From the NCBI GenBank assembly GCA_002381225.1, contig DFSS01000012.1:1-23280 (forward strand): a stretch of 23,280 nucleotides of DNA, given 5' to 3'. The translations under genes were made by a program, and so were the position numbers. Positions within the stretch are counted from its first letter, which is position 1. Each line of letters opens with the position of its first letter. Positions 6,499 through 15,294 of this stretch are shown here, one piece after another. The DNA comes from Flavobacteriales bacterium UBA3431. GTDB lineage: Bacteria; Bacteroidota; Bacteroidia; Flavobacteriales; Schleiferiaceae. The notes beneath the pieces were generated by a model that saw only the letters and a program-made list of their open reading frames with translations, searched no databases and was not told the origin of the DNA.

Positions 6499-8330
6499 AG
6501 CGCATCAGCCTCTACTTCTTCCTACTCTTGGGTGCCACGGGCATCTTTATCGCTCGGCTTTTCTACATCCAGCTCATTGATGAGCGCTACACGCTGAACG
6601 CCGCCAACAATGCCCAGCGCATTGAAAAAGTATTTGCCCCACGGGGCGTCATGTTGGACCGCAATGGCCAAGTCATGGCCTCCAACCAAATCGCCTATGA
6701 TGTGGAGGCGACGCCTCGACTTATGAAGGATGTGGACACCGTTCGGCTCGCCTTCCTACTCGGGGAAGAGGTGGATCGCCTCAAGCGCTCGCTCCGGAAA
6801 GCCAAAGTGTATTCCCCCTTTCGTCCAAGCGCCATCTTGCGGGGCTTGACGGCCAATGACTACGCCCGTATTCAAGAAGAGATTTCCTTCTATCCAGGCA
6901 TTCAATTGCGCCGACGTATCCTCCGTAAATACATCACGCCAACGGGAGGCAATGTGCTCGGATATGTATCGGAAGTCAATGACTACCTCCTGAGTAAAAA
7001 GCCCGAATATGAAATGGGCGATTACATTGGTATTTCCGGGATTGAAGCGAGCTACGAGGAGAACCTTCGTGGGCGAGCAGGGCGCCGCTACATCACGGTC
7101 GACAACCTCAACCGAGATGTTGGACCCTTACAAGGTGGGAAGTACGACCAAAAACCTGTCCCAGGAGAGAACCTGACCCTCACCCTCGACGCGACACTTC
7201 AAGCCTATGGGGAACTCCTGATGTCAGGCAAACGGGGGTCCATTGTCGCCATCGAACCCCAAACTGGGGAAATCCTGGCCCTCGTGAGTGCGCCCAACTA
7301 CGACCCCAACGCTCTAGTAGGGCGCTATCGCTCCCGGAATTACTCCCGCCTGTATACGGATTCGATCAACAAACCCCTCTATGACCGCGGCATTCTGGCC
7401 GAATATCCACCCGGGTCCCCATTCAAGGTCCTGAATGCTTTAATCGCCTTGCAGGAAGGCGTGGTATCGCCTGCCACCCAATACACCTGCATTGACGGCT
7501 ACCATTTCGGGCGATTGCATGTGGGATGCCACTGCAAGGCCGGAACCTTGGATTTGCGCGGCTCCATTTCAAAGTCCTGCAACAATTACCACTGCCAAAT
7601 CCTGAAAAAAACGCTGGACAAATACCCCACAGCCTCTCAAGGTTTGGACCAGTGGAACAAGCATGTGACAAGCTTTGGCCTCGGGCAATTCCTCGGGGTG
7701 GACCTCCCCACCGGCCGCAAGGGCTTTGTTCCCAATGGTGCCTACTACAACCGCGTATACCGCACGGACCGTTGGAAATCCCCCACCGTCATTTCCCTGG
7801 CTATTGGCCAAGGTGAATTGGTGGTGACTCCCATTCAGCTGGCAAATGTGGCGGCCGCCATGGCCAATCGGGGATATTGGTACACGCCCCACGTCGTCCG
7901 ACAGGTAGGTTCGAATCCCGTGGATCCAGAAATTTTCCACTTCAAGCACATGACCACCATTGATCCCGAACACTTCGATGTGATCATCCAAGGCATGGCG
8001 GATGTTTTTGAAAGTGGCACGGCACGGGCCTCGCGCCTTGAAGGCCTTCCCATGGCGGGCAAAACCGGCACGGCAGAGAATCCCCACGGACAAGACCATT
8101 CCATCTTCATGGCCTTTGCTCCGGTGGACAATCCAAAGATTGCCTTGGCCATCATTGTGGAGAATGGATACTGGGGTTCCCGTTGGGCCGCCCCGATTGC
8201 GAGCCTAATGATGGAGCAGTACATCCATGGCCAAATCAGCCGTCCCGCACTCGAAAAAACGATGGTTGAAGGCAGCCTTGTTGGAGAATACCGCGTACAA
8301 AGTGTCAAAACTGAACTCCCCCCCTATTGA
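6495..8330 (+). CDS. mrdA: Penicillin-binding protein 2 (elongasome transpeptidase)
   Basis: A 611-residue class B PBP, the DD-transpeptidase that cross-links new peptidoglycan during elongation and activates RodA. It has an N-terminal membrane anchor (~4-26), a pedestal/dimerisation domain (~45-235, with APRGVMLDRNG and GNVLGYVSEV) and a C-terminal transpeptidase. The active-site motifs are intact: SxxK as S308-P-F-K311 within YPPGSPFK, SxN as S361-C-N363, and KTGT at 523-526. The Cys/His-rich stretch before SxN (C332, C345, H346, C347) fits Bacteroidetes PBP2 proteins. ATG overlaps the mreD stop by 4 nt, and rodA begins 1 nt after its stop. Confidence 0.96.
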   Translation: MKRISLYFFLLLGATGIFIARLFYIQLIDERYTLNAANNAQRIEKVFAPRGVMLDRNGQVMASNQIAYDVEATPRLMKDVDTVRLAFLLGEEVDRLKRSLRKAKVYSPFRPSAILRGLTANDYARIQEEISFYPGIQLRRRILRKYITPTGGNVLGYVSEVNDYLLSKKPEYEMGDYIGISGIEASYEENLRGRAGRRYITVDNLNRDVGPLQGGKYDQKPVPGENLTLTLDATLQAYGELLMSGKRGSIVAIEPQTGEILALVSAPNYDPNALVGRYRSRNYSRLYTDSINKPLYDRGILAEYPPGSPFKVLNALIALQEGVVSPATQYTCIDGYHFGRLHVGCHCKAGTLDLRGSISKSCNNYHCQILKKTLDKYPTASQGLDQWNKHVTSFGLGQFLGVDLPTGRKGFVPNGAYYNRVYRTDRWKSPTVISLAIGQGELVVTPIQLANVAAAMANRGYWYTPHVVRQVGSNPVDPEIFHFKHMTTIDPEHFDVIIQGMADVFESGTARASRLEGLPMAGKTGTAENPHGQDHSIFMAFAPVDNPKIALAIIVENGYWGSRWAAPIASLMMEQYIHGQISRPALEKTMVEGSLVGEYRVQSVKTELPPY

Positions 8331-8331
8331 T

Positions 8332-9609
8332 ATGCAAAGGCAAAGTGGATGGTTCGGCAAACTAGACGGCCTGGCGGTAGGCCTCTTCGGCTTCCTCGTG
8401 CTCTTTGGCTGGATGAATATCTACGCCACAGTGAATCCCGAAATTGACGGATTTGGCTGGGATTGGAACAACGAAGCGGGACGTCAACTGCTGTTCATGG
8501 GGCTCAGCGCTGTATTGATTCTCGTGGTCCTTTTGAGCGATGCCCGCTTATACGAAGCCCTGACCGTCCCAATCTACCTCGCAACCTTGGCCCTCTTACT
8601 GGCTGTTTTGGCTGTCGGCAAGGAAGTCGGTGGCAACAAGAGTTGGCTCGAACTAGGGGGTTTTGGCCTGCAGCCTTCGGAATTTGCCAAAATGGGGGCT
8701 GCACTCATGACTGCCCGCATGCTTTCGCAGCGCGGCGTGGACCTCCGGCAGTGGCGCGCACGATGGGTTCCTGCCATCGCGGCTTTTCTCCCCATGGCGC
8801 TGATTCTCCTTCAACCCGATACGGGATCGGCCTTGGTATTCTTTGGATTCATGCTCGTTTTTTACCGAGAAGGCCTTCCTGGGTACTTCATATTCCTTGG
8901 ACTTGGGGCCATCGTGGTCTCCGTTTTAGCCTTGGCCTTTTCAAGTACGACTGTCCTCGTACTCATCGCGCTGGGGAGCCTTGTAGCCCTAGGCCTGGAC
9001 CGACTGCAACGCCGTCTCAAATTCCGCACCGTCCTCCGCCACCCCGCCATTTGGTATGGTCTTTTGGCCATGGGATGGGCCCTGACTGTCAACCAAGTCT
9101 TTAACTCCGTCCTTCAGCCCCACCAGAAGCTTCGCGTTCAACTGCTGCTCGGGCAGGTGGATCAACCCAGTGCTGCGGGATACCAAACCGCCCAGTCGCT
9201 GATTGCCATTGGCTCGGGGGGCTTTGTGGGCAAGGGCTACATGCAAGGCACCCAAACGCGTTTGAATTTTGTGCCTGCACAGACCACCGATTATATTTTC
9301 TGCACCGTTGGCGAGGAATGGGGCTTTATGGGCTCCCTGATCGTTCTGTTGGCGTTTGCGGGCCTAATTGGGCGCATTCTCTACTTGGCCGAACGGCAGA
9401 AAGAGGCCTTTTCCCGGATATACGGATTTGGAATCGCCTCCATTTTGCTCATCCACTTCCTAATCAACATCGGTATGACGCTGGGCTTGGTCCCCGTCAT
9501 TGGCATCCCACTCCCTTTCTTTAGCTATGGCGGCTCGTCCTTATGGGCGTTCACCTTGATGCTTTTCATCTTTCTGCGCTTGGACTCCCAGCGCTGGAAT
9601 ACCCTCTAA
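8332..9609 (+). CDS. rodA: SEDS peptidoglycan glycosyltransferase RodA
   Basis: A 425-residue SEDS-family membrane protein that polymerises lipid II into glycan strands with PBP2. About ten membrane helices are visible, along with the SEDS signatures QPDTGSALVF, FVPAQTTDYIFCTVGEEWGF (including the catalytic-loop acidic residue) and IPLPFFSYGGSS near the C-terminus. The frame is open upstream to 8227 but that stretch lies inside mrdA; ATG 8332 sits 1 nt after the mrdA stop and starts directly before a short cytoplasmic segment and the first helix. It is longer than E. coli RodA (~370 aa), with extra hydrophobic sequence around residues 190-255. It is the last gene of the operon, followed by a strong terminator. 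Confidence 0.96.
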   Translation: MQRQSGWFGKLDGLAVGLFGFLVLFGWMNIYATVNPEIDGFGWDWNNEAGRQLLFMGLSAVLILVVLLSDARLYEALTVPIYLATLALLLAVLAVGKEVGGNKSWLELGGFGLQPSEFAKMGAALMTARMLSQRGVDLRQWRARWVPAIAAFLPMALILLQPDTGSALVFFGFMLVFYREGLPGYFIFLGLGAIVVSVLALAFSSTTVLVLIALGSLVALGLDRLQRRLKFRTVLRHPAIWYGLLAMGWALTVNQVFNSVLQPHQKLRVQLLLGQVDQPSAAGYQTAQSLIAIGSGGFVGKGYMQGTQTRLNFVPAQTTDYIFCTVGEEWGFMGSLIVLLAFAGLIGRILYLAERQKEAFSRIYGFGIASILLIHFLINIGMTLGLVPVIGIPLPFFSYGGSSLWAFTLMLFIFLRLDSQRWNTL

Positions 9610-9637
9610 GCGCACCAAACGGGAGGACATAAAAAAA

Positions 9638-9658
9638 GGGGCACCCATCGGGTGCCCC
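9638..9658. terminator. Bidirectional intrinsic terminator between rodA and ppiD-like gene
   Basis: A perfect 9-bp GC-rich stem (GGGGCACCC / GGGTGCCCC) closes an ATC loop. Seven A residues at 9631-9637 give a U-run for minus-strand transcripts ending the ppiD-like gene (stop at 9687); on the plus strand the tail TTGTCCGTTTTT follows, so the same hairpin can end the rodA transcript (stop at 9609). Confidence 0.88.
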
Positions 9659-9686
9659 TTGTCCGTTTTTATCTAAGCGCTCAGGC

Positions 9687-11768
9687 TCAGTAGAACTTTC
9701 CGCGGTAGTCTTCTACATCAGCCCCATCAATCAGTGCCTGGAACAAGGCCGACTGTACGCGCTGGCGAAGCTGGTTGTTTTGCGCCGCGACATCGCCGGC
9801 GTTGGCGTTCAAGCCGGGATTCTCAATGATATTCAAAACCTTGTATTGGTATACGCCGTTCAAACCATCCAATACATCCGACATGTATCCGACAGGGGAA
9901 CCCACTGCGGCCCCTACGATGCGTGCTTCACGGCCTGCTCCGGGTAGGAAGAGGCTGGATAGGCTAACCGTGGCCTTTTGGGCCGCCGGCTTCATGCCCT
10001 CCCACTGGGACTTGAGGTAACGCACCTTCGCGTGGTTCGTGGCCAGCATGCGGAGTTCGTCGCGTACTTCATCCACGCTCTTGTATCCGGGTTCGTAGAC
10101 CGCCGTCAACTGGGCCACCACGTAGTTCTGGTAGTTGTTGTTTATGACCCCCACCTCATTGAGGCTGCGCTCGGCGTTAAATGCCCAACGAATGACTTCG
10201 CGGCTTTCGCCCAATCCGACAATGGTTTGGTCCGTCGCAGAGGTGTTCTTATTTGGCAACAAGGGCACATTGAATCGGTTGGATACGGCTTGGGCATCTT
10301 CGCCGGCTTGGATAGCCTTGGCAAATTCAGCTGCCTGAGCGTAGATACCCTGCTCTGTTTCTTTGGACACGTTCACGCGGCGGAAAACTTGGGCCAGCTG
10401 CACAGAGGGGACCGCGCCACGCTGTCCGGTCACGTTGATGATGTGGTAGCCGAAATTGGTAAAGACCAATCCGGTGGAACCGGTACTCTGACGGAAGCAA
10501 TAGTCCTCGAAAGGCTTGGCCATCATGCCGGACTTAAACCAGCCAAGATCTCCGCCTTTCATGCTCGCGACGACATCGTCATTAAACGTGCTTGCCACCG
10601 CATCAAAGCTTAGGGCACCTGACTTAATGCCGGCTAGCAGCGAGTCCGCAATGGTCTTGGCCGCGGCAAAGTCGCGCGTGGCCTGTGAACGCTCTGCCCC
10701 AGCAAATGCCACCAGGATATGGCGGGCCGAAACCGAATCGGGCATGTTGCGGCGGCTCATGACCTTCACAATCTGATAACCCGGACCTACCTCGATCGGG
10801 GCACTGACAAAGCCGGCGGGCTGTCCCTCGATGGCGCTTTTCAACGACTCATCCAAACGCTCTAAGCTGAAGTATGCGTCTTGGAAGGGCACGTCGCTGT
10901 TGGCCATGACATAGGCCGAGTCATCCGTGCTGACCGCTAATTCTCCTTGCATCTCGGCCAATTCATTCAAAATCGCTTCGCGGTCTGACTCGGAAGGAGC
11001 GATGGGGAAGTTGGCAAAGTAGAGGTCGCGAAGCTCGTTGACCACTTTAAAGCTTTCCTTGTTTTCGGCGTAAACCGCCTTGTAGTCCGCCTCGGTCACC
11101 TCCACCAATGAATCCTGGATGCTGTTGACGAGCAGGCCTGACCATTCGATTTCCGCTTGGCGGGTTTGGCGCGCCATGGTGTGCTGATATAGCGAAACGG
11201 GGGTGCGCAAACCTTGCTTCACCGCCGTGTAGAATTTATTGGAGAGGGCTTCGTTGCGCACGTCCTCCTCAAAATTGACCCAATTCAACCACTGATCGGT
11301 CGCCTCTTGGCTGGCGTCCTTGTTGTCGCGCAGATTGGCCAAGGCCGATTTCAGCAATTCGGGATTGAAACCTCCGGTATTCGGATCACGGAAACCCTCC
11401 ATAGATTGGATGCTGGGGTTGGCAATAATCGCATCCCACAGCTCCTCGGGGGACACCGTAAAGCCCAATTTCTCTTGCAAGTCGCCGATCAATCGGTTCT
11501 GAAGTTGCTGGTTCCAAACCATTTGAGAGAGCTGCATGGTGCCCATGTTGGCCATCTGCGGATTGTTGATGCGCAGGTCCTCCATCTCGCGGTTAAAGTC
11601 CATGGAAGAGATCTTCTCTCCATTGATAAATCCAACGGCGTCTTGGTCCCCATTGAACAAAACGGACCCAGAAGTGAAGAATTCACCTAAAATGAAAGCG
11701 CCCAAGGCAAAACCAATGGCGACGATAACTAAGCCGGAACGGCGGCGGAGGCGGTCAAACATACCCAT
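9687..11768 (-). CDS. PpiD/SurA-like periplasmic peptidyl-prolyl isomerase
   Basis: A 693-residue foldase with PpiD layout: short cytoplasmic start, one membrane helix (~12-32), a SurA_N-type chaperone domain (~40-220), a parvulin PPIase domain (~345-455, SARHILVAF, GGDLGWFKSGMMAKPFED and NFGYHIINV) and a long C-terminal region. In E. coli PpiD helps newly exported proteins at the SecYEG exit; in Bacteroidetes the equivalent acts in outer-membrane protein biogenesis, inferred here from its place at the end of an envelope operon. The residues after ~460 contain a partial second repeat of the same architecture. It lies 67 nt downstream of the CorC/GldE-like gene; a TATATTCG box (one mismatch) at 11797-11790 may give it its own promoter. 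Confidence 0.92.
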   Translation of the reverse strand: MGMFDRLRRRSGLVIVAIGFALGAFILGEFFTSGSVLFNGDQDAVGFINGEKISSMDFNREMEDLRINNPQMANMGTMQLSQMVWNQQLQNRLIGDLQEKLGFTVSPEELWDAIIANPSIQSMEGFRDPNTGGFNPELLKSALANLRDNKDASQEATDQWLNWVNFEEDVRNEALSNKFYTAVKQGLRTPVSLYQHTMARQTRQAEIEWSGLLVNSIQDSLVEVTEADYKAVYAENKESFKVVNELRDLYFANFPIAPSESDREAILNELAEMQGELAVSTDDSAYVMANSDVPFQDAYFSLERLDESLKSAIEGQPAGFVSAPIEVGPGYQIVKVMSRRNMPDSVSARHILVAFAGAERSQATRDFAAAKTIADSLLAGIKSGALSFDAVASTFNDDVVASMKGGDLGWFKSGMMAKPFEDYCFRQSTGSTGLVFTNFGYHIINVTGQRGAVPSVQLAQVFRRVNVSKETEQGIYAQAAEFAKAIQAGEDAQAVSNRFNVPLLPNKNTSATDQTIVGLGESREVIRWAFNAERSLNEVGVINNNYQNYVVAQLTAVYEPGYKSVDEVRDELRMLATNHAKVRYLKSQWEGMKPAAQKATVSLSSLFLPGAGREARIVGAAVGSPVGYMSDVLDGLNGVYQYKVLNIIENPGLNANAGDVAAQNNQLRQRVQSALFQALIDGADVEDYRGKFY

Positions 11769-11789
11769 AATGCGTAGAAAATAAGGGTG

Positions 11790-11797
11790 CGAATATA
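11790..11797 (-). promoter_or_regulatory. Possible internal promoter of the ppiD-like gene
   Basis: TATATTCG on the minus strand differs from TAnnTTTG at one base and lies 21 nt before the ATG, in the only sizeable gap (67 nt) of this operon. It is weak evidence; read-through from the upstream gene is equally possible. Confidence 0.25.
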
Positions 11798-11835
11798 CAA
11801 ATCAGAATGCCCGCACGCAGCAATATTTGTTGGAC

Positions 11836-13080
11836 TTAGTCCTGATCTTTCGAGACAATCACACAGGCAATCCGCTGAGCGTCCATCGTTTCGATGGTGA
11901 AGACCCAGTTTTCGAGTTGCAAGGTCTCCCCTTCCACGGGCAAATGACCCAAATGATCCGCAATCAATCCCCCCAAGGTGCTGTATGCGTCCTCTTCGGG
12001 CCAATCAAATCCATACGTTTCATTCAGGTAGTCCACTTCCAGGGAGGCGTCCAATCGCCAGGTTCCATTGGGCAGAACTTCTTCGGTACGCGCGTCGATG
12101 TCGTGTTCGTCGTCAATTTCGCCAAAGAGCTCTTCGACCACATCCTCCAAGGTCACAATTCCGGTCAAAGAGCCCAAATCATCCACGACAGAGGCCATGG
12201 AACGTTTTTCGCGGATGAGCATTTTGAACACTTCCTGAGCACTCATCGTCTCCGGCACGAAGGACAGCGGCGTCAGGATGGAGGCTAGGCGCTTCGGTCG
12301 CCGAAATAAACCAAAGGCATGTACGTAGGCAAAGGCGTCGTCAATCGTTTCGCGGTAGACCACTAATTTGGAAAATCCTGTTTGGGTAAACTGCTCCCGC
12401 AGGTCATCCATGGATATGTCCGCGGGAACGGCGCAAATCTCCGTCCTGGGCACCATGCAGGATCGGACCTTGGTATCCCCAAAATCCAAGGCATTTCGGA
12501 ACAATTCAATCTCGGGTTCAACCTCCTCCGCGGAACTTCCTTCCTCTAAGTAATGGTCCAAATCCGCCCGGCCAAAGACCACCGGCTCACGCGCCGACTG
12601 AACATCGCGGCCCATTCGGCGCAAAAACAAACGGCTAAGGCGGGTAAGGATCTCCACCAAGGGCCAAAGGACCATATAGACCAGCATCAAGGGCACGGTA
12701 AACCAACGCAACGAATCATTCGCCCGGTGGCGGAAAAAAGCTTTGGGTAAGTACTCCGCCGCAAAGAGCACAACGATGGTGGAGCCCAATGTTTCGAGGG
12801 TCACCGCCCATCCGGTGCTCATGTATGCCAAAAGCCAAGGATCCAGCAGAGAGGCCGTTTTTAGGCCGACCACCACCAAGGCAAGCGTGTTGCCCATCAG
12901 CATCGCACCGATGTAATGGCCCGGGTGAGCAATGAGGTAAGTCAACCACCGCCCCATTAAGGTGGAGCGCTTCGTTTCAATTTCGATCTGAAGCCGGTTC
13001 GCGCTGAGGTAGGCAATTTCCATCCCCGAAAAGAAGGCGGAAAGCACCAGCGCCACGAGTAGAGCTAGTCCGTCGCTCAT
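11836..13080 (-). CDS. CNNM/CorC-family CBS-domain membrane protein (GldE-like)
   Basis: A 414-residue protein with the CNNM/DUF21 membrane domain (~1-150, three to four helices, starting with the family motif FFSGMEIAYLSANR), a CBS pair (~205-325) containing VRSCMVPRTEI and TLEDVVEELFGEIDDEHD, and a C-terminal CorC_HlyC domain (~335-412). The family includes Mg2+ exporters (CorB/CorC) and the flavobacterial gliding protein GldE, whose gene is usually next to gldD; no gldD is visible here, so a metal-efflux or general envelope role is more defensible than gliding. The old label 'hemolysin' should not be taken literally. The ATG overlaps the upstream 77-aa gene by 4 nt. Confidence 0.9.
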   Translation of the reverse strand: MSDGLALLVALVLSAFFSGMEIAYLSANRLQIEIETKRSTLMGRWLTYLIAHPGHYIGAMLMGNTLALVVVGLKTASLLDPWLLAYMSTGWAVTLETLGSTIVVLFAAEYLPKAFFRHRANDSLRWFTVPLMLVYMVLWPLVEILTRLSRLFLRRMGRDVQSAREPVVFGRADLDHYLEEGSSAEEVEPEIELFRNALDFGDTKVRSCMVPRTEICAVPADISMDDLREQFTQTGFSKLVVYRETIDDAFAYVHAFGLFRRPKRLASILTPLSFVPETMSAQEVFKMLIREKRSMASVVDDLGSLTGIVTLEDVVEELFGEIDDEHDIDARTEEVLPNGTWRLDASLEVDYLNETYGFDWPEEDAYSTLGGLIADHLGHLPVEGETLQLENWVFTIETMDAQRIACVIVSKDQD

Positions 13081-13310
13081 GATGGCTTAGACGCCTCGTC
13101 GTGGGATTTCCAGCGAGCTTCCATGGTCTTGCGCTGCTTTCGGCGCAGGACGAACATGAAAAAGCCCAAAAAGGCAAAGAGGATAAACATGTAGGCCCTA
13201 TTGCGGTCCACGGTCCATTGGCTGTAAATGGTTTCCAAGGATAGCAAGCCGATGACGAGCCACACCCATTCAACGGTGCGTAGACTGCGGCGGGCAAAGT
13301 TTGGTTTCAT
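13077..13310 (-). CDS. Small two-helix membrane protein between lptC and the CorC-like gene
   Basis: A 77-residue protein with two hydrophobic helices (~13-30 and ~39-55) separated by a short acidic/Arg turn and followed by a strongly basic tail (RRKQRKTMEARWK), which predicts a cytoplasmic C-terminus. ATGA overlaps of 4 nt join it both to lptC upstream and to the CorC-like gene downstream, so it is clearly translated as part of the operon. No function is recognised. I recall similarly sized proteins at the same position in other Flavobacteriia, which would make it a conserved envelope component rather than a spurious frame. Confidence 0.8.
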   Translation of the reverse strand: MKPNFARRSLRTVEWVWLVIGLLSLETIYSQWTVDRNRAYMFILFAFLGFFMFVLRRKQRKTMEARWKSHDEASKPS

Positions 13311-13879
13311 TCGAGGTTGTTTTCGTCGCCTTCAAAGTGGCCGGACACTGCAAAGATGGTGTATTGCGACAAATCTTCCCGCGCTACGAAGCCTTTTCCT
13401 TGGACTTCTTCACCTTTGTCGAGGATACGGACCTCCGATTCGCTTCGGAATTCCTGCTTCAATCGATCCCATTCCATGGCCGAGGTGTACAAGGCATTGC
13501 CGCCATCTTGAAGCACTTGCACATCGCCCGTCAACACCCATACCTGGTCGGACATCCGACGAACCGCCTTATCTGCTTTGAGGTAGCCCGTTTCCAGACC
13601 TCGGGCATCGAGGATGCTCACACGAAATCCCTGGCGAAACACCTGACGAGGCACCTCTGCATCCTCTGAGTAATCCTCCATCAGACCGGCTACTACCCGG
13701 ATCTTGGCCAGACCACTATCACTGTAGACAATCTGCACGTGTTCCTGCTCCACCATGGCGCCATGAAAGGACTGGGCGAGTTGGCTGACTGCGACCTCAT
13801 CGTTTGAACATGCCCAGGCTGCCAACAACAAGGGAGCCCATAAGGCCCCCTTGAATCGATGTCTATTCTTGTGCTTCAC
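13307..13879 (-). CDS. lptC: LPS export protein LptC (lipoprotein form)
   Basis: A 190-residue LptC-family protein that would bridge the LptB2FG extractor and the LptA-like periplasmic bridge for LPS transport. Family features are the YSDSGLAKIRV strand (~52-62), MEDYSEDAEVPRQVFRQGFRVSILD, LKADKAVR, the WVLTGDVQV strand, and MEWDRLKQEFRSESEVRI. Unlike E. coli LptC, which has a membrane helix, the N-terminus shows a lipobox (LLLAAWAC, Cys24), so it is predicted to be lipid-anchored; this is common in Bacteroidetes. It begins 6 nt after the TPR gene stop and overlaps the small membrane gene by 4 nt. Confidence 0.88.
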   Translation of the reverse strand: MKHKNRHRFKGALWAPLLLAAWACSNDEVAVSQLAQSFHGAMVEQEHVQIVYSDSGLAKIRVVAGLMEDYSEDAEVPRQVFRQGFRVSILDARGLETGYLKADKAVRRMSDQVWVLTGDVQVLQDGGNALYTSAMEWDRLKQEFRSESEVRILDKGEEVQGKGFVAREDLSQYTIFAVSGHFEGDENNLE

Positions 13880-13885
13880 CGCGCT

Positions 13886-15289
13886 TTAGAAACGAACCGT
13901 CACCGTTTCGTTGATCCAACAACCGATGCTGTATCGGTCACCTTCCTTGTATCCAAACTGGAAAGAAATACTCTTGTCTGGAATGCCTGCGCGAAGCTTT
14001 GCGATGGTTTTATCTGCACGCCCTGCGATAGAGGGGTCTACGGACTTGGCACGATTGGCCTTGTCAATAGCCGCCCAGTAGACCGCGTTCTTCTCAAACA
14101 CGTTGTTGCCACAGCTTCCGGCCGCAGACGCATAGACGTTGGCCCACATCAGATAGGCTTCGCCCGAGTTTTCATTCGCACGGATCGCATTCGAACAATC
14201 GCCTTTTGCTGCAGCCAAATTGCCCAATTTGAGGTGAATGGCCGCCAAACGCAAGTAGTCACGTGACTTCTTTAAAGGATCCGCTTCCTGGGCAATGGCA
14301 TCCGTGAAGTACTTCAATGCATCGTCGTATTTCTCGTTTTTGATGCTCAAAACACCCATGGAGCGTGCAGCCTGAGCGGAGGGCTCCAAGTCATAGAGCG
14401 ACTGGGCCACCTGGTAGTAAATGGGGTTGTCCGTGCAGTCTGACGTGCCGGCGGTATCCGTCCGCTCTTTGGAGAGCATTTTCTCCGCACGACGCAACCA
14501 TGCGGCGTCGCCCGCATGCTTGTCAAAGTTGTCTTGGTTGTAGATCAAGCCCAAGCGGTCACAGGTCAACAGCGGTGCCAGACCACGCTCGATGTTGCCA
14601 ATGAGTTTGTTGGACTGCTCCAATAGACGCTTATCGATGTCCAAAACGCGCTTTTCACGCGCAGAGATCGTCCCCAACGTGTCCTTTTCAGTCAAAGTAG
14701 AAATCTCGCGGTTCCAGTTATCCGTTTGCATTTCGATCGCTTCTCCGACGGCTCCGTAGGCGTTCAACAAGCCTTCCGAGTCCAACGTATCGACTTTATA
14801 CAAGGCAATCGCAGCGTTGAAGTAATTGTTCAAATACAAGGGCTGAATATCGCCTGGATTGACCGCCAACGCAGCATTGAACATCGTGAACGCCTTGTAG
14901 CTATCCTTGGGGTGGTAATCGTAGTAATCATTGGCTTTTTGGCCCAAGATTTTCGCTTCATTCCCCGGATAGTAGCGGTTCCAATCGTCATACATGCCCA
15001 TCAAGGCATCGATGAGTGCTTGCTTTTTGGCCGGATCCGTCTCGGCTTTGATTTTCGCATCAAAAATTTTGGGAGCGAATTTGTACACCACTTCACTCGC
15101 CTGAGGGCATGTCGTATAGACCATCAACCAGGGCTCGTAGGCTTGGAGGTATTCTTTGCTGTTGCACAAAGAGCCAAAGTTGTTGTAGTTCTCAAAGCAA
15201 CGGATGCTGTCTGCCTCTGTTGGTCCCCATTTCTGGGCTTGTGCGCCAAAAGAAATCAACGCGATACATACGATTAGAAAACGCTTCAT
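13886..15289 (-). CDS. Periplasmic TPR-repeat protein
   Basis: A 467-residue exported protein. A signal peptide (MKRFLIVCIALISFGAQA, cut before Gln19) is followed by alpha-helical sequence with TPR-like units, clearest at ~315-400 (LYDLEPSAQAARSMGVLSIK, YDDALKYFTDAIAQ, LAAIHLKLGNLAAAKGDCSNA). The mature N-terminal part carries several Cys and aromatic residues. Its C-terminus ends in a short beta-like segment (GYKEGDRYSIGCWINETVTVRF). It is sandwiched between the barrel protein gene (5 nt gap) and lptC (6 nt gap), suggesting a scaffold role in outer-membrane assembly, but no precise function is known to me. Confidence 0.82.
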   Translation of the reverse strand: MKRFLIVCIALISFGAQAQKWGPTEADSIRCFENYNNFGSLCNSKEYLQAYEPWLMVYTTCPQASEVVYKFAPKIFDAKIKAETDPAKKQALIDALMGMYDDWNRYYPGNEAKILGQKANDYYDYHPKDSYKAFTMFNAALAVNPGDIQPLYLNNYFNAAIALYKVDTLDSEGLLNAYGAVGEAIEMQTDNWNREISTLTEKDTLGTISAREKRVLDIDKRLLEQSNKLIGNIERGLAPLLTCDRLGLIYNQDNFDKHAGDAAWLRRAEKMLSKERTDTAGTSDCTDNPIYYQVAQSLYDLEPSAQAARSMGVLSIKNEKYDDALKYFTDAIAQEADPLKKSRDYLRLAAIHLKLGNLAAAKGDCSNAIRANENSGEAYLMWANVYASAAGSCGNNVFEKNAVYWAAIDKANRAKSVDPSIAGRADKTIAKLRAGIPDKSISFQFGYKEGDRYSIGCWINETVTVRF

Positions 15290-15294
15290 AGGTA

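Noticed and set aside
7569..8099. 176-codon minus-strand open frame in mrdA
   Set aside because: Antisense to the transpeptidase active-site region; no recognisable domain.
8227..8331. N-terminal extension of rodA back to 8227
   Set aside because: It lies inside mrdA in another frame, and ATG 8332 gives the family-typical start.
9978..10613. 211-codon plus-strand open frame opposite the ppiD-like gene
   Set aside because: His/Val/Gly-rich translation with no motif, mirroring codon bias of the real minus-strand gene.
11836..13080. Assignment as gliding protein GldE proper
   Set aside because: The fold matches, but the usual gldD neighbour is absent, so only a GldE-like/CorC-family label is justified.
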